64,000 nt of DNA, taken from contig CM033116.1 of NCBI GenBank assembly GCA_019321725.1, forward strand, positions 5,142,642 through 5,206,641, read 5' to 3'. Position numbers and translations under genes: made by a program. How positions within the stretch are numbered: position 1 is the first letter of the stretch; each line of letters starts with the position of its first letter. Shown here in pieces: positions 24,546-37,237 of the stretch. The notes beneath the pieces were generated by a model. It made no database searches. It worked only from the letters and a program-made list of their open reading frames with translations, and was not told where the DNA came from. This DNA is from Paulownia fortunei. Lineage: Eukaryota; Streptophyta; Magnoliopsida; Lamiales; Paulowniaceae.

Positions 24546-26619
24546 AATATTTTAGAAACATTACGTACGGGTCACTAGTTCTAATGGTGACACATACATA
24601 ACATGGGATGGGATTCAAGGCATATAAAAACAACAAAATTATCATACTTTAAAGGCAGAAATTTCAAGTGATTAGCTACTGTTTTGCTTTCTATGTCAAC
24701 ACAAATGTGTGTAATGCTTAAAGTAGTAAGTAGATGCAAGTGGGTTTAGTGATGTGTAGGAGAACCACTTGTTGGAGGTTGCAACCAATGCACATAAATG
24801 AAAGCCAAAACAAAGAAAAGGCAGATAAGTTGCCTATTAAGCTCCTACCTTTATTGATGCTGACTTTATGCCAACTCTACTACTTGCAAAGCACAGCTGA
24901 ACCTCTCACACTTTGCCTTGTGAGACTTATCAATTCTTCTAAATCAAGCCTTAAAACTACCTCTCCTCACTCTTATCCCTCTTGTGCATTAACACACTTG
25001 TACCCCATTATTGTCCTAAACATGTTCTACCACAACACATTTTGCCTGCTCTTTCACGGTTCTATGCCCTCCTAAAAAGGGTTCATTATCATTCCCTCTT
25101 AAAAAGGGTTCGATATCATCGATTAATAAAAAATATATGTGATTTGCAAGAAATAAACACCTAGTATCCTGAGATGATTTTCGCAATTTATACTCATTGT
25201 TGTAAAACTTTTTGTGTCCAAACAGTCACTACACTTGTTTATTTAATTAGTGTTATATTTGGATTAGTCTCGGGGAGTTTTATTTTTCTAGAATATTGAA
25301 AAGTGAAACTAAGTCAATCAGATATAAAGGTACCTATTAAATTATGGGGTATTAAATTAGTTGAAATTGAAGTTCTGGAAAATGAAATTGAAGGATAACC
25401 AAGAGGACTAGTGTTATCACAAACTTTAAAGCAAGTTGCTAATAATAAATTAAGTTTGCCACTCTCATAAGTAATCCTACCTAATACTCAAGATCAGAAA
25501 GCAACTGTTGACAAAACGCAACATTGGTAAATATTAGGTGAAATGATATCACTTTAGTTTTGTCAAGATTCATCCAAAGGTAGTTTCTTTTTTTCACTAC
25601 ACTTTTTCTGTTGCAAACCCATAATCTCAATTCCTCCTCAGGTTTCATTATTAGCCAAAGAATTTCTTAAGATGCTCTTAATTTAGAAATGCTTCAAGAA
25701 TGAAAATACACTCAGGACTTGGGATATTTCATTTCCAATTTCCTGCTACTTGTTCTTGTCTGCTTGCTTAAAGTCTTAATCGATGAAATGCACACTATGA
25801 TTATCAATAATTAACCTATTTACCAAAAAATTTAGCCACTCTACCCTGGACTATTCTTAGGAAGTCTCATTATAATGGGACCATGCGGAACCCACCATGC
25901 ACCAACAGTGTTTCGGATTTGAAGTAATGAGACTCCCTAAGATTAATATACAAGAGAAGGAAATAGGAATGCATCTCTTTCAAGTCCTACTATTTCTAGC
26001 AAATTCAAAAATGAAGGATTCAACTTCATGATGCCAAATATAGTACCAATTTTTTCGGCCACAAACCTGAAGTTATTAGGCTGTGGGATATTTCTATCTT
26101 CAGCTGTGCGGTAACAACCCTGTGAACTACAAAGCAGCTTTCGGGACTGAATATATCCCAGCATCACCAGTCTGTTCCCCCTCTTCATCATTCTTAGGTG
26201 GATAAAAGGCGTGCGAAACATCAGTAAATGTATAGCAATTCTCCCAGAAAGATTAATTATTGCAAAAGTTAAGATAGGGTGAAATTGCAGTGTCTGCCAA
26301 AATATGAAACAAATGTTCTTTTAGTAATTGTAATTCCCTAGTCGTGCATTTTTAATGAAGCAAAGATAGTTGCAATAGTGTCATTATGGAGCTCAAACTT
26401 TTTATTTTTAAAGGCAGAAGATTTTTTCAAACTTCCATGGTGCAACTGAAGGCTATCCACTTTTACAGAGTTCCCATACATCACCAACTTATTGCATAGA
26501 GAATGTCACATAGCAATTATTTGATATATAAGGACAAATCGCTGCCACCATATGCCTCTATATGAACCATAGAAAAGTTACAGAGTGTACACCGGGTTGA
26601 TTTCCACAGGGAGCAACCA

Positions 26620-29600
26620 CTACAGGGGAGTCAATCCAACAACACCTGCATATCACATAAAAAAGGAGCACACTTTAGTACATAATGAAGTAATTGTGCT
26701 GCAAAGGATAAAATATGAGAATGATATACTTTTTATAAGAGTTACATTCCCTTTGCAGCTAAAAAATTAGACGGAATCTAGAATTTTTTATCAGACTCCA
26801 CCTTTTCAACATAAGATGACAATGTATTTAAAGATAAGTGCAAAATCACTTTTTAGAAAACTGTAATTTCTAAATTTATTTCTCACTTTGCCAAACTTAT
26901 TTCTCACATTAACAATTTCCATTATTGAGGACGCATGAAGTATCTCCTGAAATATGGGAAAAAACCAGTCGTCCAACAGGCCATGTGAGAAACAAAAGTG
27001 GTCCAACAAATGAATAAATAGGTCTTACAGGTTGCAAAACAAAGTTGCAAGAAGCCAAGGATCAATCTAGTGAGTAAGGTTCCACTGCTATGTACTGCAA
27101 TCCAAACCATTCAAATACATCCCACCCACTCCAACCCCATTCCCACGTGCAACAAAAAAGGCATACACAACAAAGAAAAAAAATAGAAAGAGCACCTAGA
27201 ATTCAACCATGAATTAGGGGCTTCACAAAAGCAGTTGTCACATCCAGGAAAGAAACAAACATTAAAACCTTGCACTGTTGTAAATGTAAAAACGATTCAT
27301 CAAAAAGAGAGAGATGAAACCTGGACTTAAATAAAAATATGGCCACTAATCTCTGTTACAGCCGAGAACAATAAGAAATCTCATCTGACCTTCATCCATG
27401 CTAAGGTATAATAAGTAGGATCCCACACTTGGGTTCACTGCTCAGTACCTTCACTATATGTCCTTTCCAAATTTCGAAATATTATGCTCTTCTGATCCTA
27501 TACCTTGTGCTGTAAAAATATTTTCCCTAATTTAGGACAAGAAGCAACAAGCTTTACCGAAATAGCCCTGAGCTAGGGCAAAGCCAAAGAGTCAGACCAA
27601 AAAATAAACTATATCCATATTATCATTAATAGGCATAATATGAATACTCTGTTACAAAAGCAATTTTTGCTTGATTTAAATACTACATTGATTTCCAATT
27701 TCCCTACACCTGTAAGATAGGAATTCCTTTGTTCACAACAATGCAGTAATTGCTTGATTTCTCACACACACATACTGACACACAAACGATGCCATAACTA
27801 CCTTGAGAAATAAGCATCGAGTTTTTTTAGTTCAAGAGATGATGTGAAGCCCAAATATTTCATGTGATTGCAAGTACAGTACTGTATGTAACTATGTGTA
27901 GGAATCACCAGGATGAAAAAGCTGAACTAAACAATGTGTCGAAACACATTGAAAAGTCTAAAAGCACACAAATTCTGGATTGTAATTAAAATGTTTTGCA
28001 TAATAGCATCTGCAAATTAAAAATTCCATCCACAGAGTCGCATAGAGCCGCATGCCAAGATTCATATAAGAGCTAAAATAGTATTGGCACCTTGATGCCT
28101 ATCCACAAGAAAAAAGATTCCAGATATATGAGAAGATCTGAACCAAAAAGAAATTTACAGGATCCATATGTATATTGCAATCAGTGATGGAACAGATATA
28201 ACCTTAAAAAATACATATACAGCTAGTACCTTGTCTATTAAGATAAGAGAAAGAGCAGCAGTGCTCAACATAGTGTTGCATAAGCTGTTCATGGGGGCTC
28301 TTCACCCGATATGAACTGTTCAATAAAGCCTTTCTCATATTTGGCGTACTTGTATCTTTATTTCAATTTATTACTTACACTCAAATTACATTTTTCCTTG
28401 TTCTTGAAGAGAGCTGGAACTCTTTGCTAGGGCACTTGTGCTTAAGTCTTCTATTGATCTATTCTGGGATACTGCCGAACTGGCTTATACAACAATATTG
28501 ATTATTCGTGCATGTTCATCACTTTAAGAATTAATGTCAACCAAGCACACGTGCTACTTACTTGCATAAGATCTATTAAAGTTCAAACTCACTACCCAAA
28601 AGAATGGAGAGGGAACACTAGAGATAGTGAGCATGAAGTTTCAAATTTGCACTGAATGCATAGACTATGATCATCTATATTATAAACCAAACATCATGTC
28701 ATATATTTATTAAATTATTTACGTAATCAAATTATGCCAAACTGTGCAAGCTTCTTTTAACTCAGTAAATACCACATACTTCTCATCCTTTTTCTAATGC
28801 TTCCACCTACTTTCTCTAATATTTCCAAAACAGCCGCGCACAGATGGCCCCCACAAGAATTTGTTTCTTCCCTTCATATTGCAACCTTTCAAAACCAATG
28901 TATAGTATTCCTTTTAAGAGATATAAGCAGGAATAGTTAAGACATTGTAGGTTAATATGTGAAGAAGACTTTCGAGTTCTTAGGATAAAGCTACAGCTCA
29001 AGATGACAATAAATATGTAAACTCCTCAATTAATGCAAAATTGTCATTAGCAAGTTTGCACAGCAGCATTTATATCAGAGAGGGTGTTTCGCGAAAGTGG
29101 AACTTCACAAACCATTTGGATTTAAAAATTACAATGCAAATAAACATGACTCAGCCTTCACGGGCGAAAATAATATCAGTATGTTTGTGGGATACATATA
29201 TATTTGTTATATATGAATCATAATAAATATGAATAGACGCTTGCACACTTGGTCCTTTAACATATTTGTGTCAAAAAAAAAACAATGGTCAAAGTTGTCA
29301 ATATGTACACAATGTTGTGGTGTCCTGCTGTTATTAGTTTCCCTTTTGGACTATGAAAACGAAAATTGCTTAAAAGAACAGATAGCAATTGTTAGAAAAG
29401 TTTATACACATACAAAAATTCTCAATGAATATAAAGATCTGATTTTCAGCAATTCCACTATCTCTCTAGAAAATTAGCCATCAGAGTTAGCTGTATACAT
29501 AATGGGTCAGTAATTATTCATTAGCTATTTAGGTTTCCTAGAACCAAGACGAGATTACCTAGCCATCATCAATAACCCATTTAATAGAGTTTATAATAGC

Positions 29601-31385
29601 CAATGAAGACAATAATTGTCTGGTGATAGTACGGAAATAGCAAGCATCTTGATAAAAAGAACCACAGTTTTATAAAGTTGTTCATAAAAGCCAACAATAA
29701 GAAGTTCTTAACACTTAGATGGCTGACAATTTCCAAAAAGCATCAACCGTAAACCCGTAATTATGTTCACTTGCAACAAATTAACAATTAAAGAAACTGG
29801 AGTATAGTTTGAGCCTGCTTAGGATGAAAAAAGTAAATTCAGAAAAAATAAATTGCATACCACATGCCAAACGCCCCCCAGCATTGCCAGTAGAAAGACT
29901 GAGTTCATGATCGCCTGCATTGCAAAGTATGTGAGAAAAAGTGAGTACAAATTGCATGCAAAATAAGGGGGAAACATGGTGACTGACATTGTTGTGGACC
30001 AAACCAAAAGATGACTCCACAGAGAAATTTTGACCACCACAAGGGAAAACGGGTTTCATTCATAAAAAAGAACTATATAATATTACCCTTTCCAAGATCA
30101 TCTTCAAGTTCATGAACAACAAAAGCTCTTCCAACAACTGAGTTAGGACCACTCAATGGTATCTGCATATTTTTCACCGCAAGACATTTATATCTTTAAC
30201 CGTGAGAGTAATCATTACAATGAAATTTGAACACACACACACACATACAGACAAATGTAGTAGCCTAGAATACTGAATACTACCTGACTGTCCACTATTG
30301 TTGCTTCAGCCACACCTGTATCAAACACATTACAAGCCATTAAAGAAAACTGAAAAAACACTTCTATTGTGGAAAAAGAGTTAAAGAAAATCATGGTAAC
30401 AAAATACCATCAGCATTAGCAATTATGTTTCCCAGGTCACCCGCATGACGAACTTCGTCCTCTGGAGCTCCATGTGTCAAACCATTTGGATTAAAATGTG
30501 CTCCTATGAGCAAGAAAGAGTATCAATGCTTAGTAATCTATAGAAAAATCCATAACAAACCAGCTTTTCAACTTATCTGAATTTCAAAAAACATGGTAAA
30601 ATCCCAACCTGTTGATATGCATCCATTTGTAGTGTCGCCATAGTCATGCTACAAATCCCAATAGAGAACAGAATTTACTATCACAACTTCATATATATAA
30701 GTTTTTTGCATCAAATCAGCTAAAAATAAGTTAAATTATCAAAAAACAAAGATACTGACTAGATGAAAACCGTGTTTCCCTGGACTAAGTCCAGTCACTC
30801 GAATATTCACAGTAGTTGGACCTATAACATCAAAAACGCATCCAAGAAAGTAAGGAAACCGAATCAAGATGCAAATATACATTCATATGCGTATTGACAA
30901 GCGGAAACAATTAAGTCGAGGGCTGCGCTTTAAATTCCAATTCAACAAAGCTTTGCAGAGCAAAATTAAAGAATATCAAGCACAATATGTTCAAACAAGC
31001 AATTAAATTCGTAAATATAATAAATAGGATTATTTGTGCTTAAAAAAGTTGAAAGAGTTAGAAGGGCTTGACCATTGTCTTCCTGTGTGAGAGTGACAAC
31101 ACCCTCGACACTAGAGGTGCCTTTGAGAACGGAGACGGCCTTCTTGGCGGCGGAGACAACGGTGAGGGGCTTGGGAACAGTAGCGGCGGAGAGAGATAGG
31201 AATGGGCGGACATTTGTTTTAAGAGCGACGCCGTCGAAGGAAGAATGAAGTGGGAGCGATGAAGAACGAGAGTAAATGTTGGAGGTAGGAATGGAGGAGA
31301 TAGGGAAGAGGAGGGAGTGATGGGATGTCGGGGCAGCGGCGGAGAGAACTGTATGCGCAGCCATGGCTGCGAGTGCTGCCTGCAT
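26620..31385 (-). CDS. CSD2: Superoxide dismutase [Cu-Zn], chloroplastic
   Basis: Converts superoxide to H2O2 and O2 in the plastid stroma. Eight exons on the minus strand: 31073-31385, 30760-30821, 30609-30648, 30408-30503, 30284-30315, 30087-30162, 29861-29914 and 26620-26645. The join is 699 nt, giving 232 residues, with GT-AG introns. Residues 1 to about 78 form a Ser/Ala-rich transit peptide; the mature enzyme starts near [10 protein letters not shown]. Metal ligands by family alignment are H124, H126, H141, H149, H158, D161 and H198; the disulfide pair is C135 and C224, and the active-site arginine is R221. All are present, so the enzyme should be functional. The last exon is 26 nt long (VVGLTPL and stop) and lies beyond a 3.2 kb intron; no other in-phase candidate occurs nearer. 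A second Met at residue 8 (31364) could also be the start. Eight exons is the usual plant structure. Confidence 0.96.
26646..29860 (-). other. CSD2 intron 7, unusually long (3.2 kb)
   Basis: Donor GTATGC follows exon 7; acceptor ATATGCAG precedes exon 8. The other six introns are 82 to 251 bases. This one is less AT-rich than the flanking intergenic DNA and shows no long open frame or clear transposon. Short open frames on both strands within it have no recognisable domains. Confidence 0.8.
30425..30445 (-). promoter_or_regulatory. miR398 target site in CSD2 exon 4
   Basis: The 21 bases encode the part of RHAGDLGNI around Asp161 and contain GGGTGACCTGGGAAACA on the minus strand. This pairs with the centre of miR398 (GGTCACCC seed-distal core, one G:U in the CTGGGA part) and equals the site I recall in Arabidopsis CSD2. 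miR398 lowers CSD2 mRNA when copper is short. The position and match are seen; regulation in this species is inferred. Confidence 0.75.
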
Positions 31386-33070
31386 CGTTTTGGGATTGTG
31401 GAAATTATTGAATGTTTTAGCGAGTTATTTAGATTAGAATTTTTTTGTTTTTTCTCATTGGGGATCAATAATTAATTAGTTTAAATTGTTTAATTCACAA
31501 TTTCACTAGCTAACACTTTTTTTTTTTACCAGGTTCAAGAGAACCTTTGTCCCAAATTAATTTTGAAAGAGAATCGATCTTCTTTTAATTCGATCTTTCG
31601 ATAAATTAGATGAACGAGCAGTGCGCACTCGGATCAAAAATTCGTATTAATTATTTTTTTTCTTTGGACGCACCTTAAACGCGAATGATACTCTCGAACG
31701 CTCCTACCTCTAAAAAGAAATCGAATCCATGATTTATTATATTTTTCCTTAAATGCTCGTCACTGCGCCGTATCCGCGAGGACTACTAGCTTACTTTAAA
31801 AGATGGGGGAAGAGGTCTATTTTGCTTTATAACTTTACTATATATAATGCTAAGTGTACACTTTTGAATAAAATTCTTTTCTTTATTTTAAAAAATATAT
31901 AAATATTAATTAATTCCCAACTCTTTTTGAGATTAGAAGTTTGAAAACTTTCCTAACTCAATCAAACTAGAATTTGTAAAATCTGATTAATAGATAATGT
32001 TGTTCAAATTAGTTTTAACTATTGATTGCGACGGGTTCAATCTTCACAGTCTTAGGGAGCTATCCAGTTTTAATTAGTTTTTGATAGTGGATTTCGGATC
32101 AGAGTGGCTTCTTTAACATTGTTGTTCACAAGTGATGCTACAACATGAATGTCATGACCTTCATAATATTTTCATTCTTTATCCATTAACTATGACTTTA
32201 ATTATTTTCATAATTATTGAAAGAACAAAAAAAAAAAAAAATGTCATCTGGAAATCGTAAAATTTAGCCAAAGACACTTGTCTGTTTGGATCTTCTGTAG
32301 TTAATGTTTTCATTTATATCTTTATTTATGTATGTTTTAATTCAAGACACAAAATTTCAATGAAAGTCATTTTTCATTGATTTTCTTTTTTTTTTTTCAT
32401 TTTTACTTTCCCTGGCTAAATTCAAGATTCAACAATCACTGAGTTGGAATAAGATCGCTGAAAATGCATAGATGTTTTTTTTTTTTTTTCTCACTGAAAT
32501 TCATGCTAATGCATTTTTTTATTTTACAGTCGTAGACTTAAACGTACTATAGAATTCCACAATCTCACTATCCAAATTTCAATAAGTGTATCTTAAATAA
32601 AATGAGAATGAGTCTATTGGTGAGGAATTTATCACCTTTTATTATTTTTTCTTAAGTAAATCGATTACTTCATCATTATATCAATAAATATCAATTATCA
32701 TTATTTTTAGTAATTATTAACTAATCTTTAAATTAATTAATAATATTTTATAATTACTGGAAAATAGATAAATAAAAAAAAAAAAAAAACTAGATTCTGA
32801 TGGGTTTCAAACCCAAACCCCCATAATCTTGGGCTTCAACTTCAACTCGTGAGTTAGGCCTTATTGGAGTCACCTTCAGTGATAACAACAAAGAATTTAG
32901 AAGGTGTAAGAAATGTCTTAGAATTGATTTATCTTAAAAACACAAATAAATTATACTCCATTAGGGTAAAAAAGATGAATTATATAATGCATAAGACGGA
33001 CTCTTCAAAGTTAACGAGTTCATACACTCACACAAAACGTCCCCGGATATATAAACATATACAGAGACAC

Positions 33071-33073
<3 letters not shown>

Positions 33074-33117
<44 letters not shown>

Positions 33118-33131
33118 CATATATGTATGTA
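33074..33131. repeat. (AT)n microsatellite, interrupted
   Basis: About 15 uninterrupted AT units, then GTATATATATATACATATATGTATGT. Confidence 0.92.
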
Positions 33132-33159
33132 TAAGCTAGTTATATACTTGATCATTTCT

Positions 33160-33345
33160 TAAGGGGGCAGGTGGTTAGAGGTGATCGTTTCTCAACTCCA
33201 TAAAAATTTTAAATTAGTATAATTTTCATATGTAAAATTATTAAAGTTTAAAATTTTGTTTATTTAAAAAGTTGAAAGTATTTTTTTTAAGAAAAAATAA
33301 ATTTTGTCCCCGATTCTCTATTTTTTGGGTCCGTCCTTAATCATT
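33160..33345 (+). repeat. dispersed repeat R2, copy B
   Basis: Shares with copy A the ordered words 'caactccataaaaatttt' (A: caactccagaaaattttt), 'tgtaaaattattaaagttt' (A: tgtaaaattattaaatttt), 'aaaattttgt' and a right end 'gggtccgtcc' (A: gactccatcc). The two have diverged substantially, so the insertions are old. Confidence 0.55.
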
Positions 33346-35045
33346 TCTCGTAAATGTGTTTATTACATTTGTTATCAGTGTGTTGCTACTGGTTAATTGT
33401 TGATTGCTAGAATAAAGTATCACATTTAATTTATTTTATATTATTATAAAAAAATATTATTAAATGTAATATTTACACAATATATTTATACACAAATATA
33501 AATAATTATATAAATAAGTGATAAGATGCATAGTCAAATACAGTATTTATTAAATTGGGATGAATGAAGAAAAACACGTCTTCTATAATTTAATAATTAA
33601 CAATTATCTGGATGTATTAAACACGTTCTATTATAGAATGACTGATAGTGTCCACAGTCCATACTCAGAATTAATGCTTCCCCATAATCTATCCACTCAC
33701 TCTCCAAACACATCAATATTTCCTAATACATCAACAATCTGTTTTCTTTCTTGATCACAATGTTTCTGATGGGTCTGATTTCCTCTTTTATTTTTGTATT
33801 TATTTTGTGGTTAGAATTCAAGCAACGTTCATATCGTGCACTAAGAATCTAAAAGGCAACTAAGAATTATTCCTCTTTCCACAGTCCACTCCACAAAACT
33901 CGAATCTGCAATCATTCTTGTCTACAATTTAATTATTGAACTAGTAGTCAATGTCAAAAATAGAAAGCAAAGGTGAACTGTTATTGATCCAAGTGTCCAA
34001 AAAAAAAAGTTGTGACATTGTGGTGCGATATGTATTCTTTTGGTAGTAATATTGTGGAATTCAAATTATAAATCGGGTTGTTATTTGCATCACAAAAATT
34101 GTTAGAAGTGTCGAGATTAATTCGACAAAAATCTTCCAACGCTCAAATCAGTTTCAAAATAAATAATTACAAATAAAAAATTTAGAGAATATAAAAGTAT
34201 GTAATTAATCACGTATTTTTAATAATAAAATTTAAAGGTATTTATAATATTGATATGAAGGTATTCGTGGAAATGAACTTTATAGGCTAATGGGCATAGT
34301 CTGAACATTACAACCCATTTTATGTTATTATCTTGTAGAGCCTATGAACTCAATTCATTTTTCATCTTAAAAGTTTACGTTCTATTGGATCATGTCTTTG
34401 TTCCGAACCTTTATTTAGATGAATCTCTTAAACTTAGTATTTTGGGGATTATTTTGGACTTATAGCCTGTCACATTGTTTGGTAGCAATTAAAAAATTTA
34501 GATTATGTGGGGATTTGTTTCGGACGAAAAAGTTTTCTTTTTCCTTATAATTAAATATTGTTTGTTTTTCTTATTCATCTAAAATAATTTCTTCTTCTCT
34601 TAAAATAAAATGGGCCTCATTATCCATCAACATGATTATATTTTAATTTTATATTATTATGAATATTTTTTTTCTTGAATTCAAAAATACATCATGAAAC
34701 ATTAAAAAAAAATATATGACATCATTAACTAACAAAGACTTACAAGACATAATATTTTATATTAAAAAAATATCTCTTTCAAAATACAAATCAAACGTTA
34801 CTTTAGTTCCCAGACCCTTCCCTAGTAGCACCTTCCTTCAAAACACTTCCCTTATTAGAAAGTACTTATCGATTGATTAACATGGAAGAATAAAGGAGTT
34901 TTTTTTTTATGGGTAAATGTACTTGTGATAATAAGATCATAACCGAATTACAAAAGTTTTTTTTTTTTTTACAATCTTTTTTCTTATAAATAGTATAGAA
35001 TTAGTATCCCTTCATTAATATTTTAAATGAGATGATATTTAAAAT

Positions 35046-35066
35046 ATATATATATATATATATATA
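35046..35066. repeat. (TA)n microsatellite
   Basis: An uninterrupted TA run in AT-rich intergenic DNA. Confidence 0.85.
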
Positions 35067-36950
35067 CATTCAAGAAAATAAATAATATGTTGAAACAAAA
35101 TATAAATATTATAATTGACTAAAAAAGTCAATCTGAATCTTTTATTATAATTTTAATAATATTTTATATTGCATATAATACGTACATATTACGAATATAA
35201 TTATTTTTAAATATATATTTAAAAAAATATTTTATATATACAGTATTACAGTGGTTTCCCTAACCTCCTCCTTTCTTTGTGATTGGCTTTGGCCCCCTCT
35301 TATTTTTAAAAGTCAACTTTGCCCTTGGTTTATGAAAGATTTAGATAAATTGCCCTGATGATGTTTCATCAGAAAAAAGCCAAAAAACTTAAAAATTGAG
35401 GGGAATGTTCATGCATTACAGACAGAAATCAACCAAAAATGACAAGAAATCATACATGCCTTGTCTCCATGACTATTACAAGGGTACAAGTCATTGGACT
35501 TAGTGAAGATCTTGTCCCCACGAAAAATCTAATTTTCAGACAAAATAGTGTTACATGGATTTGATATCTTTCTGTACCTTCTTCTCCTCATCGTTTTAAA
35601 TTTTGCCCAAAATTTCATATTCAATCATCATTTGAAACGAAATTCAATTTTTGATATAGTCAATTCTTTTTAACGATGCTTTGATGCTATTTTTTCAATT
35701 ATTCAATTTTTTTTTTTTTTTTCATGATGGCAACCAAGAAAGAGAGAAGCTATCAAGCATCACAATTTAAAACCATTTTTAAACCCGTCAGAGGAAGAGA
35801 AATGCATTTTGGCGAAGGTAGGAAAAGAGGTAAATGACATTTTACTCCTTATGAAATGAGAAAAGATCAAATGATCTCTATGATTTTTTTTAAAAAAATA
35901 AAAAACTAGTATAATTATTATTATGCTAATTTATTTCAATATTTGATATTATTTTGAACACCTTCCAAGATAACATATACATTACTAATAAATATATAAT
36001 CTACCTATGTGTATTAATGATATAACTTTATATGATTATGAAAAAGCAAAAACTAATAATTAAAGTAGAAATTTTCGTATAAGGGTAAGTTTGTCGTTTT
36101 CTACTTTAATAAATGATAAAATTAAGGTTAGGTATTACTTGTCTTTACTTTAAAAGCAAAAGGATGTAATTAGCCCTTTTTATTTTCAGGCAGTTATTTG
36201 CCCTTTTAATATTTCACAATTAGGTAAAAACCATTTACCCGTAGGAAAAGGTTGAGAATATTTTTTTTCGATTTGTTTTTTCTCTTGTTTTTTTGTTTTT
36301 CCTAGCCTTCTAAAAGTTTTGCAACATTCATTTCAATTGCTTTATAATTTACCACTTTTTTCCTTTATTTCTTCTTTTTGCTAATGCAAATCTAAGAGCA
36401 AAATTACCTTTTTAAGAGCAAAAAGTTGAGTATGTATTGTATTTTCCCCCTCCCACTGCCATGCAATTATGGGAAAGTGGGGGTAGTTTCTAGTAATATT
36501 TGATTCTCTTTGACAAAATGGTATCACAATCCACTTGATCTAGGTATCAATAGAAAACATTGAACTTATCCATAATAGTTATGCATTCATTTAAAAAAAT
36601 AAAAAAATAAAAAAATAAAAAAATAATAATTTTATATGGTAAATTACAACCACCCTGATAAATTATGGTAATTGGATAAATTAAAAAATTAAAAGTTTGA
36701 ATATTTCTTCCTCCTTTGTGTAAAATTGCATACTCCTATTATCTTATTCTTCTATTTCGGATATTTAGAACTACGTATTATTTTCAAAAAATAATAATTT
36801 TTTGATGTTAAGTTAATTATTATTTGATTATATTAACAAACCTTTTTTAATTTGATAATTATGATCAAATAAAATCTCTCGAGTTCTAGAGTACTCCACT
36901 CATGAACCGGTCGGCGCCCGACCATCCAGTCACATCACACAGGCCGAGTG

Positions 36951-36981
36951 ACGTGGCCCTTATCTTATACACACACGTGTC
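36951..36981. promoter_or_regulatory. paired ACGT elements (ABRE/G-box) upstream of TIP1
   Basis: ACGTGGC at 36951-36957 matches the ABRE core that bZIP factors of the ABF/AREB group bind. ACACGTGTC at 36973-36981 contains a palindromic G-box CACGTG (36974-36979). They lie 22 bases apart and about 165 bases before the putative TATA box. Two close ACGT motifs are the usual arrangement of an ABA- or osmotic-stress-responsive promoter; the response itself is inferred. Confidence 0.5.
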
Positions 36982-37141
36982 AGTCCAGCATCGCCTTTCA
37001 GCTGACTGATTAGAAATACTATTGGTGGTCCCCTCCACCACCGCAATATCACACAATTTTCCTTTGAACCTGATAATAATATCCCACCGCACCGGCAACC
37101 GACTCCACCAGTTTCCAGCCAAAGCATGCACAATTTTCCAA

Positions 37142-37147
37142 TATAAG
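37142..37147 (+). promoter_or_regulatory. candidate TATA box of TIP1
   Basis: TATAAG (in CCAATATAAGTAC) stands 96 bases before the ATG, leaving a leader of about 65 nt with a pyrimidine-rich stretch. Confidence 0.5.
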
Positions 37148-37237
37148 TACTATGCCACTCAATTGCTCTTTTCTTACACTTTCAAAGTTTCAATTACACT
37201 CCCAAAAGAATAAAGTAACATTCTTGATTTTCCGACC

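Larger units (their letters stand above)
18715..26619. other. intergenic region between the ZAT5-like gene and CSD2
   Basis: No supported gene. It contains a Copia-type LTR remnant (20.2-20.4 kb), a 46-bp tandem duplication (22.25 kb), a long (AC)n(AT)n tract (22.7 kb) and one copy of dispersed repeat R2 (24.4 kb). The CSD2 3' UTR occupies the right end; an AATAAA on the minus strand at 26401-26406 is a plausible polyadenylation signal. Open frames at 24734-25075 (plus) and 25943-26221 (minus) have no domain I recognise and are not called. Confidence 0.6.
31386..37237. other. intergenic region between CSD2 and the TIP1 aquaporin
   Basis: It holds the CSD2 promoter on the left and the TIP1 promoter on the right, transcribed away from each other. 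No coding gene is supported. It contains dispersed repeat R2 copy B, a long TA tract, and several poly-A/T runs (for example about 32228, 32474, 32775, 34955 and 35706). Near 36594-36622 a short T/A-rich motif (ataaaaaa) repeats in tandem about four times. Confidence 0.6.

Noticed and set aside
24734..25075. 113-codon plus-strand frame with a hydrophobic LLPLLMLTLCQLYYL stretch
   Set aside because: Might suggest a small secreted peptide, but the hydrophobic part is internal, no motif is recognisable and no promoter element is seen.
29781..30059. Minus-strand frames across CSD2 exon 7
   Set aside because: They are exon 7 in a wrong frame or exon 7 plus intron; the spliced CSD2 model accounts for the region.
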